Positions 43,288 through 51,331 of a stretch of 57,307 bases of DNA are shown here, in pieces. Source of the stretch: Nocardia transvalensis NBRC 15921 (GTDB lineage Bacteria > Actinomycetota > Actinomycetes > Mycobacteriales > Mycobacteriaceae); assembly GCF_000308875.1 (NCBI RefSeq), contig NZ_BAGL01000003.1, positions 1 through 57,307 of the forward strand, given 5' to 3'. A program made the position numbers and the translations under genes. The first letter of the stretch is position 1; each line of letters starts with the position of its first letter. The notes under the pieces are model-generated. The model was not told the origin of the DNA. It saw only the letters and a list, made by a program, of their open reading frames with translations, and did no database searches.

Positions 43288-44241
43288 TCAGTGGTCCAGG
43301 CGGCGAATCACGCCGCCGCGGCGGCCCGCGTCGCGCAATCGGTCCAGCCAGTCGTGGTCGCCCGGGTGGATGTCGGTGATCTCCCAGCGTTCCAGGGTGT
43401 CGTAGCGGTCGCGCTCGCTGTAGCCCGCGTCGGCGAGTTCGCCGAGGGTGCCGTCGGCGGCCAGGCTGTCACGGGCCGCGTTCAGCAGGCGCAGCGTGTC
43501 GTCGAGGGCCTCCAGCAGCGCGGCGGAATTGGGCTCGCAGATCGCGCGCACCAGATCCGCCGAGGTCGCGGCGACCCGCGTGCCGTCGCGGAACGATCCC
43601 GCCGCGAGCCCCAGGGCCAGGTCGCCGCCGCCCGCCCCGGCCACCGCGAGCGCCTCGGCGAGGACGTGCGGCAGGTGCGAGATGCGCGCGACGGCCCGGT
43701 CGTGCTCCTCGGCGACCACCGGCACCAGGTAGGAACCGCAGTCGAGGGCGAGCCGGGCCACTCGCATCCACGGCTCGGCGCGCGTGCCCGGATCGACGCC
43801 GACGGCCCACGCCGCGCCCTCGAACAGGCCGGGGGTCGATGCCGCCCAACCGGATTCGGCGGTCCCGGCCATCGGATGCCCGCCCACGTACCGCGCGCTC
43901 AGCTCGTGCGCGCGCACGGCCGCGGCCACCGGCGCTTTCACACTGACTACATCGGTGAGCGGGCAGTCCGGGGCGAACAGTTTCACGTCCGAGAGAATCG
44001 CGTCGACGGCAGGCATGGGGACGCCCACGACCAGCAGCGCGTCGGCCGCGGCGGCGCGGGCCAGGACGGCCTCGATATCGTCGCTCACGTCGAATCCGTC
44101 CGACCGCGCGGCCCGGACGCCGGTCGCCGAACGGTTGAATCCCCAGGATTCATAGCCCGCGGCGACGGCCGCGCGCAGCACCGAACCGCCGATCAATCCC
44201 GTTCCCAGCACGCATACGGCTGAATTCCGATCGCCTGTCAT
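43288..44241 (-). CDS. tyrA: Prephenate dehydrogenase
   Basis: The 317-residue protein begins with the NAD-binding loop VCVLGTGLIGGSVLRAA (GxGLIGG at 12-18). Then come LLVVGVPMPAVDAIL, LTDVVSVKAPV, the active-site His region YVGGHPMAGTAESGW, and ARISHLPHVLAEAL. It oxidatively decarboxylates prephenate to 4-hydroxyphenylpyruvate, which the HisC2/Pat enzyme in this window can transaminate to tyrosine. No ACT domain follows. MTGDRNSA at 44241 is chosen; the longer frame to 44322 runs into the promoter region of the divergent tRNA-deaminase partner gene. This matches the mycobacterial order tyrA beside the tadA pair. Confidence 0.92.
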   Translation of the reverse strand: MTGDRNSAVCVLGTGLIGGSVLRAAVAAGYESWGFNRSATGVRAARSDGFDVSDDIEAVLARAAAADALLVVGVPMPAVDAILSDVKLFAPDCPLTDVVSVKAPVAAAVRAHELSARYVGGHPMAGTAESGWAASTPGLFEGAAWAVGVDPGTRAEPWMRVARLALDCGSYLVPVVAEEHDRAVARISHLPHVLAEALAVAGAGGGDLALGLAAGSFRDGTRVAATSADLVRAICEPNSAALLEALDDTLRLLNAARDSLAADGTLGELADAGYSERDRYDTLERWEITDIHPGDHDWLDRLRDAGRRGGVIRRLDH

Positions 44242-44299
44242 CCGATCAGATTCGCATACGACTTCAACATTTCCGCCCAAGCGGACTACCGTTGCGGCC

Positions 44300-44839
44300 A
44301 TGGCAGCACAGCGCTCGAGCACGAACAGGGCGGCGTCGGACGATTATGACGATGTCGAAGGGTTCGCAGTGGCGGTTGTCCGCGAAGAAAGCACCTGGCG
44401 ATGCAGCCCGCTCAGCCCCGCGGCACTCAACAGTTTGTCGGCAGCCGAACACGAACTGCGCGCACTGCGCAGTACGGGCGCGGTGTTCGGTCTGCTCGAC
44501 GTGGACGACGAATTCTTCATCGTTTTGCGCCCGGCGCCGACCGGCAGCCGCCTGCTGATCTCCGATGCCACGGCCGCGATCGATTACGACATCGCCGCGG
44601 ACGTGCTCGAGGCGTTGAATGTCGAGATTCCCGATGTCGACCCCGACGAACTCGACGACATCGAGCCCTGGGAGGAGGGTGACCTCGGCGTGCTCGCCGA
44701 CCTGGGCCTCCCCGAACCGGTGCTCAGCGTGATCCTCGCCGAAACCGACCTCTACCCGGACGAACAGCTCAGCATGATCGCCCAGCGGCTGGGCTTCACC
44801 AGCGAGCTGGCCGAGGTGCTGGACAAGCTCCCGCGCTGA
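44300..44839 (+). CDS. tRNA adenosine deaminase-associated protein
   Basis: The 179-residue acidic protein always sits next to tadA in actinobacteria. Recognisable parts are DDVEGFAVAVVREESTWRC, LRALRSTGAVFGLLDVDDEFFIVLRP, ISDATAAIDYDIAADVLEALNVEIPDVDPDEL and PWEEGDLGVLADLGLPEPVLSVILAETDLYPDEQLSMIAQRLGF. The last two regions match the mycobacterial Rv3753c type. No catalytic residues are known. Its stop (44837-44839) abuts the tadA GTG, so translation is coupled, suggesting a partner or chaperone of TadA (inference). Confidence 0.88.
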   Translation: MAAQRSSTNRAASDDYDDVEGFAVAVVREESTWRCSPLSPAALNSLSAAEHELRALRSTGAVFGLLDVDDEFFIVLRPAPTGSRLLISDATAAIDYDIAADVLEALNVEIPDVDPDELDDIEPWEEGDLGVLADLGLPEPVLSVILAETDLYPDEQLSMIAQRLGFTSELAEVLDKLPR

Positions 44840-45304
44840 GTGGTGGCCGCACTGTCCGACGAGGATTTGGTGCGTGCGGCGCTGGCCGCCGCGGCCGAAG
44901 CCGACCCCCGGGACGTGCCGGTCGGAGCCGTCGTATTCGACGCCTCGGGGCGAGAACTCGCGCGCGCGGCGAATGCGCGTGAGGCGCTCGGCGATCCGAC
45001 CGCCCACGCCGAGGTCCTGGCCCTGCGCCGGGCCGCCGCGGTCGCCGGTAACGGCTGGCGTCTGGAAGGCGCCACCCTGGCCGTCACCCTCGAGCCGTGC
45101 ACGATGTGCGCGGGCGCGTTGGTCCTGGCCCGCGTCGAGCGCGTGGTCTTCGGCGCCTGGGAACCCAAGACCGGCGCCGTCGGCTCCCTCTGGGACGTCG
45201 TCCGTGACCGCCGTCTCAACCACCGCCCCCAGGTCCGCGGCGGCATCCTCGAAACCGAATGCGCCGCAACGCTGGACGCCTTCTTCCACACCCAGCGCCC
45301 CTGA
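44840..45304 (+). CDS. tadA: tRNA-specific adenosine-34 deaminase
   Basis: The 154-residue cytidine-deaminase-fold enzyme has the zinc site and proton shuttle H-A-E in PTAHAEVLALR and P-C-x-x-C in LEPCTMCAGALVLARV. The tail GSLWDVVRDRRLNHRPQVRGGILETECAATL is TadA-type. It converts A34 to inosine in tRNA-Arg(ACG), whose gene is at 27780-27852. It starts with GTG immediately after the partner gene stop. A second GTG three bases on is equally possible. Essential in most bacteria. Confidence 0.93.
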   Translation: MVAALSDEDLVRAALAAAAEADPRDVPVGAVVFDASGRELARAANAREALGDPTAHAEVLALRRAAAVAGNGWRLEGATLAVTLEPCTMCAGALVLARVERVVFGAWEPKTGAVGSLWDVVRDRRLNHRPQVRGGILETECAATLDAFFHTQRP

Positions 45305-45359
45305 CCTCCGCCTCCCGACGATTTCGAGATTCCCGCCCCCGTCCGGTAAAGTCACCGGC

Positions 45360-45447
45360 GGTGGCGTGTCCGAGCGGCCTAAGGAGCACGCCTCGAAAGC
45401 GTGTGAGGGGTAACCCCCCTCCGAGGGTTCAAATCCCTCCGCCACCG
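45360..45447 (+). tRNA. tRNA-Ser (anticodon CGA)
   Basis: Acceptor arms GGTGGCG/CGCCACC are followed by discriminator G. Anticodon loop CTCGAAA reads CGA. A long variable arm and the T-arm GAGGG-TTCAAAT-CCCTC complete a class II serine tRNA. CCA is not encoded. It is 55 nt after tadA and is followed by a strong terminator. Confidence 0.96.
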
Positions 45448-45452
45448 CTCTC

Positions 45453-45485
45453 GCTCCCCATCTGCACTACAGATGGGGAGCTTTT
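45453..45485 (+). terminator. Rho-independent terminator after tRNA-Ser(CGA)
   Basis: GCTCCCCATCTG-CACTA-CAGATGGGGAGC is a perfect 12-bp stem with a 5-nt loop, followed by TTTT. Confidence 0.92.
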
Positions 45486-45544
45486 GTCTGCGCGGAGGGG
45501 GAGCGAGAAGGCCCTGCCGTCCGAGCCGGATCCGAGGACCGCGT

Positions 45545-46156
45545 TCACGGTGGTGGTGGTGTTCGTCCGGTCAGGCAGTGCTGCACGAGCGGGCCGAATC
45601 GGGTGACGAGTTCGTCGACGGACGCCGAGGCGATCGGTTCGATTCGCGCGATGTACCGCGCTACCGCGAGGCCCAGGATCTGGACGTTGACCATGCCGGC
45701 CCGGAGTGCGGCGTCCGGTGTGTCGAGCATCGCGGCGAGCCGGTCGGTGATCTCCCGGTCGATGAACTCGCGCAGCAGCGTTCGGGATTGGTCGTCGGTG
45801 GGCGCCCACCTGGTCAGCATGACGAGTGGGGCGCGGTCGGACCGGTCGAGGTTCTCCAGGAGCGTGCGGACGATGCGCTCGCCGATGGCGTCGAGGTCGG
45901 CGGTGAAGATCGACTCGATGGCGGGCGGAACGTTCTCGGCCATGTCGATCGCGGCGGCGAACAGGCCCTGTTTGGTGCCGAAGAAATAGAACACCATCGC
46001 CGGGTCGACCTCGGCCGCGGTGGCGATCGCGCGCACGGTCGTGCCGCGGTAGCCGTTCCGGCCGAACAGGTCGCGGGCGGTTCGGAGGATCCGCTGCTTG
46101 CTCTCCGCGCCGGACCGCCAGCGCCCGGGACGGCTGTGGGTGCCTTGTTCTGTCAT
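45545..46156 (-). CDS. TetR-family repressor
   Basis: The 203-residue protein has the TetR helix-turn-helix at 18-65 (AESKQRILRTARDLFGRNGYRGTTVRAIATAAEVDPAMVFYFFGTKQGLFAAAI). The ligand domain is helical and ends LVQHCLTG. It is divergent from a FAD monooxygenase gene. The 100-nt gap contains two copies of a CTTCATCGTT-type element, one a clean inverted repeat (46226-46243), so it most likely represses both directions until an aromatic or antibiotic-like ligand binds (inference). Confidence 0.9.
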   Translation of the reverse strand: MTEQGTHSRPGRWRSGAESKQRILRTARDLFGRNGYRGTTVRAIATAAEVDPAMVFYFFGTKQGLFAAAIDMAENVPPAIESIFTADLDAIGERIVRTLLENLDRSDRAPLVMLTRWAPTDDQSRTLLREFIDREITDRLAAMLDTPDAALRAGMVNVQILGLAVARYIARIEPIASASVDELVTRFGPLVQHCLTGRTPPPP

Positions 46157-46180
46157 GACCGCCGCAGCCTAACAGGCTTT

Positions 46181-46243
46181 CTTCATCGTTCGGTGGAGTT
46201 TTATGACGACTCGCCGTAGTGTGTTCTTCATCGTTTGATGAAG
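46181..46243. promoter_or_regulatory. Two operator sites between TetR and FAD-monooxygenase genes
   Basis: CTTCATC-GTTT-GATGAAG (46226-46243) is an inverted repeat with 7-bp arms. A second, less symmetric copy beginning CTTCATCGTT lies at 46181-46198. The 10-base left halves are shared, and the two starts are 45 bp apart. The clean site ends 13 bases before the monooxygenase ATG, where binding would block transcription or translation start. Confidence 0.65.
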
Positions 46244-46256
46244 AAAGGTCGGCGGG

Positions 46257-47387
46257 ATGAAGGTGATCGTGGTCGGCGCGGGTCTGGGCGGGTTGACGCT
46301 CGCGCACGGATTGCGCCGCGCGGGGATCGATGTCGCCGTGTACGAGCGCGACGGGCTGCTGGGCCGTCCGCAGGGCGTCAGCCTGCATGTCGACGACCGA
46401 GGCGCCGCGGCGCTGCGAGGCTGCCTGCCTCCGGAGCACGTCGCGATGGTCGAGGCCACGATGGGCGGGCCGCGCGAACAGACCCTGAACCTGTCCGAAG
46501 TGGATGGGGTGCTCACCGTCGTGGGCGCTCGGTCGCTCGACGGCGAACCGGGCGGGGCGCGGCCGGGGCGTCAGGTCCATCGTCCGCTGCTGCGTGCGAT
46601 ATTGCTGACGGGACTGGAGGGCGTGGTTCGGTTCGGGGCGGAGTTCACGCGGTTCGAGCAGCGAGCCGACGGCAGCGTCCGGGTGTGGTGTGCCGACGGA
46701 AGCACGGATACGGCCGACGTGTTGGTCGGCGCGGACGGGATCGGCTCGGCGGTCCGCCGCCAGTACCTGCCGCACGTGCGGGTGGTCGACACGGGACAGC
46801 CCATGCTCATGGGTGCGACCCCACTGCGGGCCATGGCCGGTACCGGGCTGCCCGAGCTGATCGGCGACAGCCCCGCCGTCGCGCGGGTCGGCGGCACGAT
46901 GATGGTGCTGGGCGTGCTGCGGTTCACCGAGTCTCCCCGGGCCGCGCGGCAGCGATGGCTGCCCGCTCTGCGCATCGGCGCGGTCGCCGAGGCCGAGGAC
47001 TACGCGATGTGGGCCTTGCCCACCACGCGGGAGCGGCTCGGTTCGGCCGGGGTGTGGCGCCGGGCCGTGGAGTTGACCGCGGCCCTGCCCTCGGCCCTGC
47101 GGTCGGTCGTCGCCGAGGCGTGGCAGGACGTCACGGTCGCGCTGCGAAGCGGGGTGATCCCGCCGATGCCCGCCTGGCCCGCCGGCCCGGTGACGGTCGT
47201 CGGCGACGCCATCCACCTGGCTCGCGGCTTCGGCGGCAACCTGGCGATGCAGGACGCGCACCGCCTCTGCGAGGCGCTGGTCGAGGTGGGTCGCGGCCGG
47301 CTCGCCCTGCTCGAAGCGATCGGCGCCTACGAGGACACGATGCGCCGCGACAACTTCACCTCTGTCGCGGCGAAGGCGGGCATATGA
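46257..47387 (+). CDS. FAD-dependent monooxygenase (PHBH-like)
   Basis: The 376-residue protein has the dinucleotide loop VIVVGAGLGGLTLAHGLRRAG (4-24) with Glu31 in YERD, the DG-type motif VLVGADGIGSAVRR, and the second FAD motif VTVVGDAIHLARGFGGNLAMQDAHRL. Flavin hydroxylases of this type act on aromatics, polyketides or antibiotics such as rifamycin and tetracycline. It is controlled by the adjacent TetR gene through the operators at 46181-46243. Its stop overlaps the DUF3159 membrane gene by ATGA. Confidence 0.9.
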   Translation: MKVIVVGAGLGGLTLAHGLRRAGIDVAVYERDGLLGRPQGVSLHVDDRGAAALRGCLPPEHVAMVEATMGGPREQTLNLSEVDGVLTVVGARSLDGEPGGARPGRQVHRPLLRAILLTGLEGVVRFGAEFTRFEQRADGSVRVWCADGSTDTADVLVGADGIGSAVRRQYLPHVRVVDTGQPMLMGATPLRAMAGTGLPELIGDSPAVARVGGTMMVLGVLRFTESPRAARQRWLPALRIGAVAEAEDYAMWALPTTRERLGSAGVWRRAVELTAALPSALRSVVAEAWQDVTVALRSGVIPPMPAWPAGPVTVVGDAIHLARGFGGNLAMQDAHRLCEALVEVGRGRLALLEAIGAYEDTMRRDNFTSVAAKAGI

Positions 47388-48007
47388 GCCTCGGCAGCAT
47401 GTTGACGCAGCAGTCGCTGTCGTTGTTCGCCGCGGTGGGCGGTTGGCGCACGGTCGCCGAAGGAGTCGCGTCGCGGGCGCTGTTCCTGGTCGCGTATCTG
47501 CTGACCGGGCAGGTGCCGACGTCCGCGCTGATCGCGGTCGGCGGGGTGCTGGCGTTCGGGGTCGTGCGGCTGTGCACCGACCGCAAGGTCTGGCAGCCGG
47601 CGCTCGGGTTGCTCGTGGTCGGGGTGTCCGCGCTGGTGGCCGGGAGCACCGGAAACGCGGCCGACTTCTACCTCGTCGCCGTCCTCTGGCAGGCAGGCGG
47701 CGGCATCGTGTTCTTGACGTCCATACTCGTGCGATGGCCGGTCATCGGGTTGGTGATGGGCACGGTGCGCGGTGGCGGCCGAGCCTGGCAGCGTGATCGC
47801 GGGCAGCGGCGGCGCTACGACATCTGCACCGCGGTATTTCTGGCGAAATTCGCCCTCGCCACGGCAGTGCTGTGGCCGCTGTACGCGGCCGGAGCCGTGA
47901 TCCCACTCGGCATCGCCGCCACGCTCCTGGGCGGTGCGCCCGCGCTGGGCGTCTGCGTCTACCTGTGCTGGCGGGTCCTACGCGCCGATCCACATATCGC
48001 TCAGTGA
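47384..48007 (+). CDS. DUF3159 membrane protein
   Basis: The 207-residue protein begins MSLGSMLTQQSLSLFAAVGG, overlapping the monooxygenase stop as ATGA. About six hydrophobic segments follow (ALFLVAYLLTG, ALIAVGGVLAFGVVRLC, ALGLLVVGVSALVAG, FYLVAVLWQAGGGIVFLTSILVRWPVIGLVMG, FLAKFALATAVLWPLYAAGAVIPLGIAATLL, ALGVCVYLCWRVL). The LVRWPVIGLV and WPLYAAGAVIPLGIA stretches are typical of DUF3159. Function unknown. Coupling to a TetR-controlled flavin monooxygenase suggests it belongs to the same detoxification response (inference). Confidence 0.82.
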   Translation: MSLGSMLTQQSLSLFAAVGGWRTVAEGVASRALFLVAYLLTGQVPTSALIAVGGVLAFGVVRLCTDRKVWQPALGLLVVGVSALVAGSTGNAADFYLVAVLWQAGGGIVFLTSILVRWPVIGLVMGTVRGGGRAWQRDRGQRRRYDICTAVFLAKFALATAVLWPLYAAGAVIPLGIAATLLGGAPALGVCVYLCWRVLRADPHIAQ

Positions 48008-48101
48008 TCCACAGCGGCGATCAGGTGCCGCCGTGCATGTGACACTGCGGCACAACATCTTTCGACACGGAAAGTGAGCCAGATCCGTTTCGTTCGTCCG
48101 G

Positions 48102-48695
48102 TCAGGGCTCCCGGGTACGCGAGGGCATGTCCGCCGAGGGAGCGAGGCCGGACAGGAAGCGGCGGGTGTCGCGGTGGGAGCGGAGGCGGATGAAGTCGAT
48201 GTGGCGGTAGGCCGGGTCGGCTTGGGCGATGGTGTAGCGGAGGCGGTTCTTGGGGTGGGTGCGCCAAGCCCACACGATTACCGAGCGTTCGGGGTCGAGG
48301 GACAGAAGGTGGCGCACCGGTTCTCGGTTGCCGTTCCACAGCTCGCGGGCGGTGAGGGCGCGGATCAGGGTGCGGCGGATGATCTGGGCCATGACGAGCC
48401 AGCGCGGGAGGTCGAACCAGACGACCGTGTCGGCGCGGCGCCAGACCAAGTCGCCGAGTTTGCCCTGGTAGTTGCCGTCGGCGACCCACGCGGGCAGGGC
48501 GATCCGCTCGGCGACGGCCGCGCGGAAATCCTCGGCGGGCATCGGCGTCCAGTTTGCCTGGTGGTGGATGGCGTCGAGTTCGATATGCGGGATACCGAGC
48601 CGGCGGGCGATGTGAGCGGCCAGCGTGCTCTTCCCCGACCCTGAGGTACCTACTACCGAGATCCGGCGCTCCCTGCCCACCGGGGCATTATCCAC
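48102..48695 (-). CDS. P-loop NTPase, adenylate-kinase-like (topology-modulation FlaR type)
   Basis: The 197-residue protein from GTG 48695 has Walker A VVGTSGSGKST (about 14-24), LGIPHIELDAIHHQANWTPM, WVADGNYQGKLGDLVWRRADTVVWFDLPRWLVMAQIIRRTL and a C-terminal VWAWRTHPKNRLRY. These match the AAA/adenylate-kinase-like family annotated as topology-modulation protein. It probably phosphorylates a small metabolite; the substrate is unknown. A longer frame to 48887 is antisense-overlap sequence. Its GTG lies inside the last codons of the upstream 102-residue gene, so the pair is translationally coupled. Confidence 0.85.
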   Translation of the reverse strand: MDNAPVGRERRISVVGTSGSGKSTLAAHIARRLGIPHIELDAIHHQANWTPMPAEDFRAAVAERIALPAWVADGNYQGKLGDLVWRRADTVVWFDLPRWLVMAQIIRRTLIRALTARELWNGNREPVRHLLSLDPERSVIVWAWRTHPKNRLRYTIAQADPAYRHIDFIRLRSHRDTRRFLSGLAPSADMPSRTREP

Positions 48696-48996
48696 TCGTG
48701 AGGTGGCCCGCCATCCGGGTTCGGCCGGATGGACGCCAAGGCGGTATGGCGGGATACCGGGGATCGGCGGTGCGCAGGGCTGGCGGCGGCTCGACGCGAG
48801 GTGCGGGAGTAGGGGGCTGCGCGGGCGGCTGGTCGGCCAGCTCGGTGAAGATGCGGAGCCCTTCGGCGACCTTGCCGGACATGACATTCAGCTGCTCGGC
48901 GGACAGATTCGTGCTGGTGGCGGCGGCGGAGGCCAGGTGGTCGCGCACCTGTTCCAACCACAGCTGGGCGAAGTGGATGTGGCGGTCGAGAGGCAT
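48688..48996 (-). CDS. Small hypothetical protein with Pro-rich tail, coupled to the P-loop kinase
   Basis: In this 102-residue protein, residues 1-55 are helical: MPLDRHIHFAQLWLEQVRDHLASAAATS, then SAEQLNVMSGKVAEGLRIFTEL. The rest is proline-rich (PPAQPPTPAPRVEPPP). The stop overlaps the GTG of the kinase gene by eight bases. No family is recognised. It may be a partner of the kinase. Confidence 0.6.
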   Translation of the reverse strand: MPLDRHIHFAQLWLEQVRDHLASAAATSTNLSAEQLNVMSGKVAEGLRIFTELADQPPAQPPTPAPRVEPPPALRTADPRYPAIPPWRPSGRTRMAGHLTSG

Positions 48997-49033
48997 GCCG
49001 CCACACTACTCCGATTCGAACACAAGTTCGATA

Positions 49034-50257
49034 TCAATTGTTGGCGCGTTGGATCGCCCTGTGAACCAGGTGCCGGATGCCGGGGAGCTGGATGGCGCGG
49101 AGCATGAGTTCGGCGGCCCGGACATGCGCGCGCGAGGGCGGGGCGAAGCGGCTGATTCCCTTGCGGGCCAATGCTTGTCGCTTGCGGACCTCGGGACGCA
49201 GCCCGGCCTCCCAGTCGTCGAGGGCCGCGGGAATGTCGTCGCCGTGTGCCTCGAGGGCGGCGCCGAGCCGATCCGCGCCGTCCAGGGCGAGCGCCGCGCC
49301 GTAGCCGGCGAAGACGGTGACGCACCACGCGGCGTCGCCGACCAGGACCACGCGACCGCGGCTCCAGCGGTCCATGACGATCTGGCCGACCGAGTCGAAA
49401 TAGGCTCCGTCCGGGTCGATTTCGAGCAGGCGCAAGGCGTCGGCGACACCGCCGCCGAGGTCCCCGAACGCCCGGCCCAGCGCGGACACCGGACCGAGGG
49501 CCAGGTCGCCCGCCGGATCGGGGCAGCGATAGGTGAAGAACGCCGAGGATCGATCCGGTCCGAGATTCATCACCGCGGCCGTGCGCCGGGGGCCGATGAA
49601 CGTGGCGCCGACGCCGTCCGGAACATGCTCGGGCACGGTGTCGAGAGGAAACGCGCCCACCATGTGCCCCAGGTCCACGAGGTGGTCCGCCTCGGGCCCG
49701 AAGACGAGTTCGCGGATCCGGGAGTGCACGCCGTCGGCCCCGACGAGAAGTCCGGCCGACAGGTGGGTGCCGTCGTCCAGGGTGACGCCCACGTCCTCGC
49801 CGTCGTCGGTGATCGATCGGACGGTGGTGCCGAAACGGATATCGGCGAAACCGGCCACCGCGTCGTACAGCGCCGACTCCAGATCGCCGCGGAACAGGCT
49901 CAGCGCCCGGCTGCCGACCGCCTCCTGCGCGACGGCGGCCGGAATCGCGAACTTCTCGCGCCCGTCGGCGTGGACCAGGATCGAGGTGAAGAACCCGATA
50001 TCTTTCGGGGCCAGCGCGGGCAGCAGCCCGAGCCGTTCGGCGGCGTCGTATCCGGGCCCGTGCAGGTTGACCAGGTAGCCGCCGCTGCGCCGCGCCGGAG
50101 CCCGCTCGACCACCACGACCTCCCAGCCCGCCTGACGCATCCGCAGCGCGGCGGCCAGTCCGGCGATTCCGGCGCCCACCACGACCACCCGCTGAGTCGC
50201 TACTCCGGCGTCACGATGCGCCGCGTTGTCGATCCCTGTCACTGCCTGCTCCTGCAT
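49034..50257 (-). CDS. FAD-dependent monooxygenase (TetX/rifampicin-monooxygenase-like)
   Basis: The 407-residue protein has the FAD loop VVVVGAGIAGLAAALRMRQAGWEVVVVERAP, with the GD-type motif LLVGADGVHSRIRELVFG and the second FAD site RVVLVGDAAWCVTVFAGYGAALALDGADRL. The C-terminus is short and helical. It is a class A flavin hydroxylase and could modify an antibiotic or other aromatic. ATG 50257 (GGAG just upstream) is preferred; ATG 50287 and TTG 50293 lie inside an operator palindrome and lack a ribosome-binding site. It shares two palindromic operators (50286-50336) with the divergent LLM oxidoreductase, yet no regulator gene is beside it. Confidence 0.87.
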   Translation of the reverse strand: MQEQAVTGIDNAAHRDAGVATQRVVVVGAGIAGLAAALRMRQAGWEVVVVERAPARRSGGYLVNLHGPGYDAAERLGLLPALAPKDIGFFTSILVHADGREKFAIPAAVAQEAVGSRALSLFRGDLESALYDAVAGFADIRFGTTVRSITDDGEDVGVTLDDGTHLSAGLLVGADGVHSRIRELVFGPEADHLVDLGHMVGAFPLDTVPEHVPDGVGATFIGPRRTAAVMNLGPDRSSAFFTYRCPDPAGDLALGPVSALGRAFGDLGGGVADALRLLEIDPDGAYFDSVGQIVMDRWSRGRVVLVGDAAWCVTVFAGYGAALALDGADRLGAALEAHGDDIPAALDDWEAGLRPEVRKRQALARKGISRFAPPSRAHVRAAELMLRAIQLPGIRHLVHRAIQRANN

Positions 50258-50285
50258 CGCTCCGGTGTCGGCGAAAGCCGCTCTC

Positions 50286-50336
50286 ATCGTCAACTAATAG
50301 TTGACGATGAGTTGTGCGTCAACCGATAATTGACGC
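50286..50336. promoter_or_regulatory. Two palindromic operators between FAD monooxygenase and LLM genes
   Basis: At 50286-50308 two 11-bp arms, ATCGTCAACTA and TAGTTGACGAT, flank one central A: a perfect 23-bp palindrome. At 50316-50336 arms GCGTCAA and TTGACGC flank seven bases. The cores CGTCAA/TTGACG are shared and the centres are 29 bp apart, about three helical turns. This is a typical double site for a TetR- or MarR-type dimer. Confidence 0.7.
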
Positions 50337-50380
50337 CGTGCCGGTGCGACACACATCCCATGAATCTGTAGGTTGGAGCC

Positions 50381-51316
50381 GTGGACCTACGGATCTTCAC
50401 CGAACCTCAGCAGGGCGCGACCTACGACGACCTGCTCCGCGTCGCCAAGGCGACCGAGGACGCGGGTTTCGACGCGTTCTTCCGTTCCGACCACTACCTG
50501 AAGATGGGCGGCGTCTCCGGCCTGCCCGGGCCGACCGACGCCTGGATCACGCTGGCCGGTCTGGCCCGCGAGACCTCCCGGATCCGGCTGGGCACGCTGG
50601 TCACCGCCGCCACCTTCCGGCACCCGTCGGTGCTGGCCATCTCGGTGGCGCAGGTGGACCAGATGTCCGGCGGCCGTATCGAATTCGGCTTCGGCGCCGG
50701 CTGGTTCGAGGACGAGCACACCGCCTACGGCATCCCGCTGCCCGATGTGCCGGAACGGTTCGACCGGTACTCCGAACAGCTCGAGGTGATCACCGGGCTG
50801 TGGAAGACGGTCGAGGGCGAATCCTTCAACTACCTGGGCAAGCACTACACCCTGGTCGATTCACCGGCCCTGCCCAAGCCCGTGCAGCGGCCCGGCCCGC
50901 CCGTGATCATCGGCGGCATGGGCAAGAAGCGGACCCCGGAGCTGGCCGCCCGCTTCGCCCACGAGTTCAACCTGCCGTTCACCGATCCCGCCACCGCGAC
51001 AGCGCAATTCGAGCGAGTGGACGCCGCCGCGCGGCAGATCGGCCGCGACCCGGGCGACATCACCCGGTCGGCCGCGCAGGTGTTGTGCGTGGGCCGCGAC
51101 GAGGCCGAGATCGCCCGCCGTGCCGCCGCCATCGGCCGCGAGGTCGGCGAACTGCGGACCAACGGCCTCGCCGGGACCCCGGCCGAACTGGTCGACAAGA
51201 TCGGCCGCTACCGCGAGGCGACCGGCATCACCCGCCTCTACCTCCAGGTCCTGGACCTGCCCGACCTGGACCATCTGGAACTGGTCGCCACCGAGGTGGC
51301 GCCCCAGCTGGGCTGA
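50381..51316 (+). CDS. LLM-class (probably F420-dependent) oxidoreductase
   Basis: The 311-residue TIM-barrel protein of the bacterial luciferase-like family begins at GTG 50381 (MDLRIFTEPQQGATYDDLLRVAKATEDAGFDAFFRSDHYLKM). Other motifs are RIRLGTLVTAATFRHPSVLAISVAQVDQMSGGRIEFGFGAGW and GPPVIIGGMGKKRTPELAARFAHEFNLPF. The TSRIRLGT and GAGW patterns are typical of F420 users in actinobacteria, though FMN use cannot be excluded. It is divergent from the FAD monooxygenase and shares its operators. It converges on the first MmpL gene with a 15-nt gap. Confidence 0.86.
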   Translation: MDLRIFTEPQQGATYDDLLRVAKATEDAGFDAFFRSDHYLKMGGVSGLPGPTDAWITLAGLARETSRIRLGTLVTAATFRHPSVLAISVAQVDQMSGGRIEFGFGAGWFEDEHTAYGIPLPDVPERFDRYSEQLEVITGLWKTVEGESFNYLGKHYTLVDSPALPKPVQRPGPPVIIGGMGKKRTPELAARFAHEFNLPFTDPATATAQFERVDAAARQIGRDPGDITRSAAQVLCVGRDEAEIARRAAAIGREVGELRTNGLAGTPAELVDKIGRYREATGITRLYLQVLDLPDLDHLELVATEVAPQLG

Positions 51317-51331
51317 ACGAAACGCGAAGAC

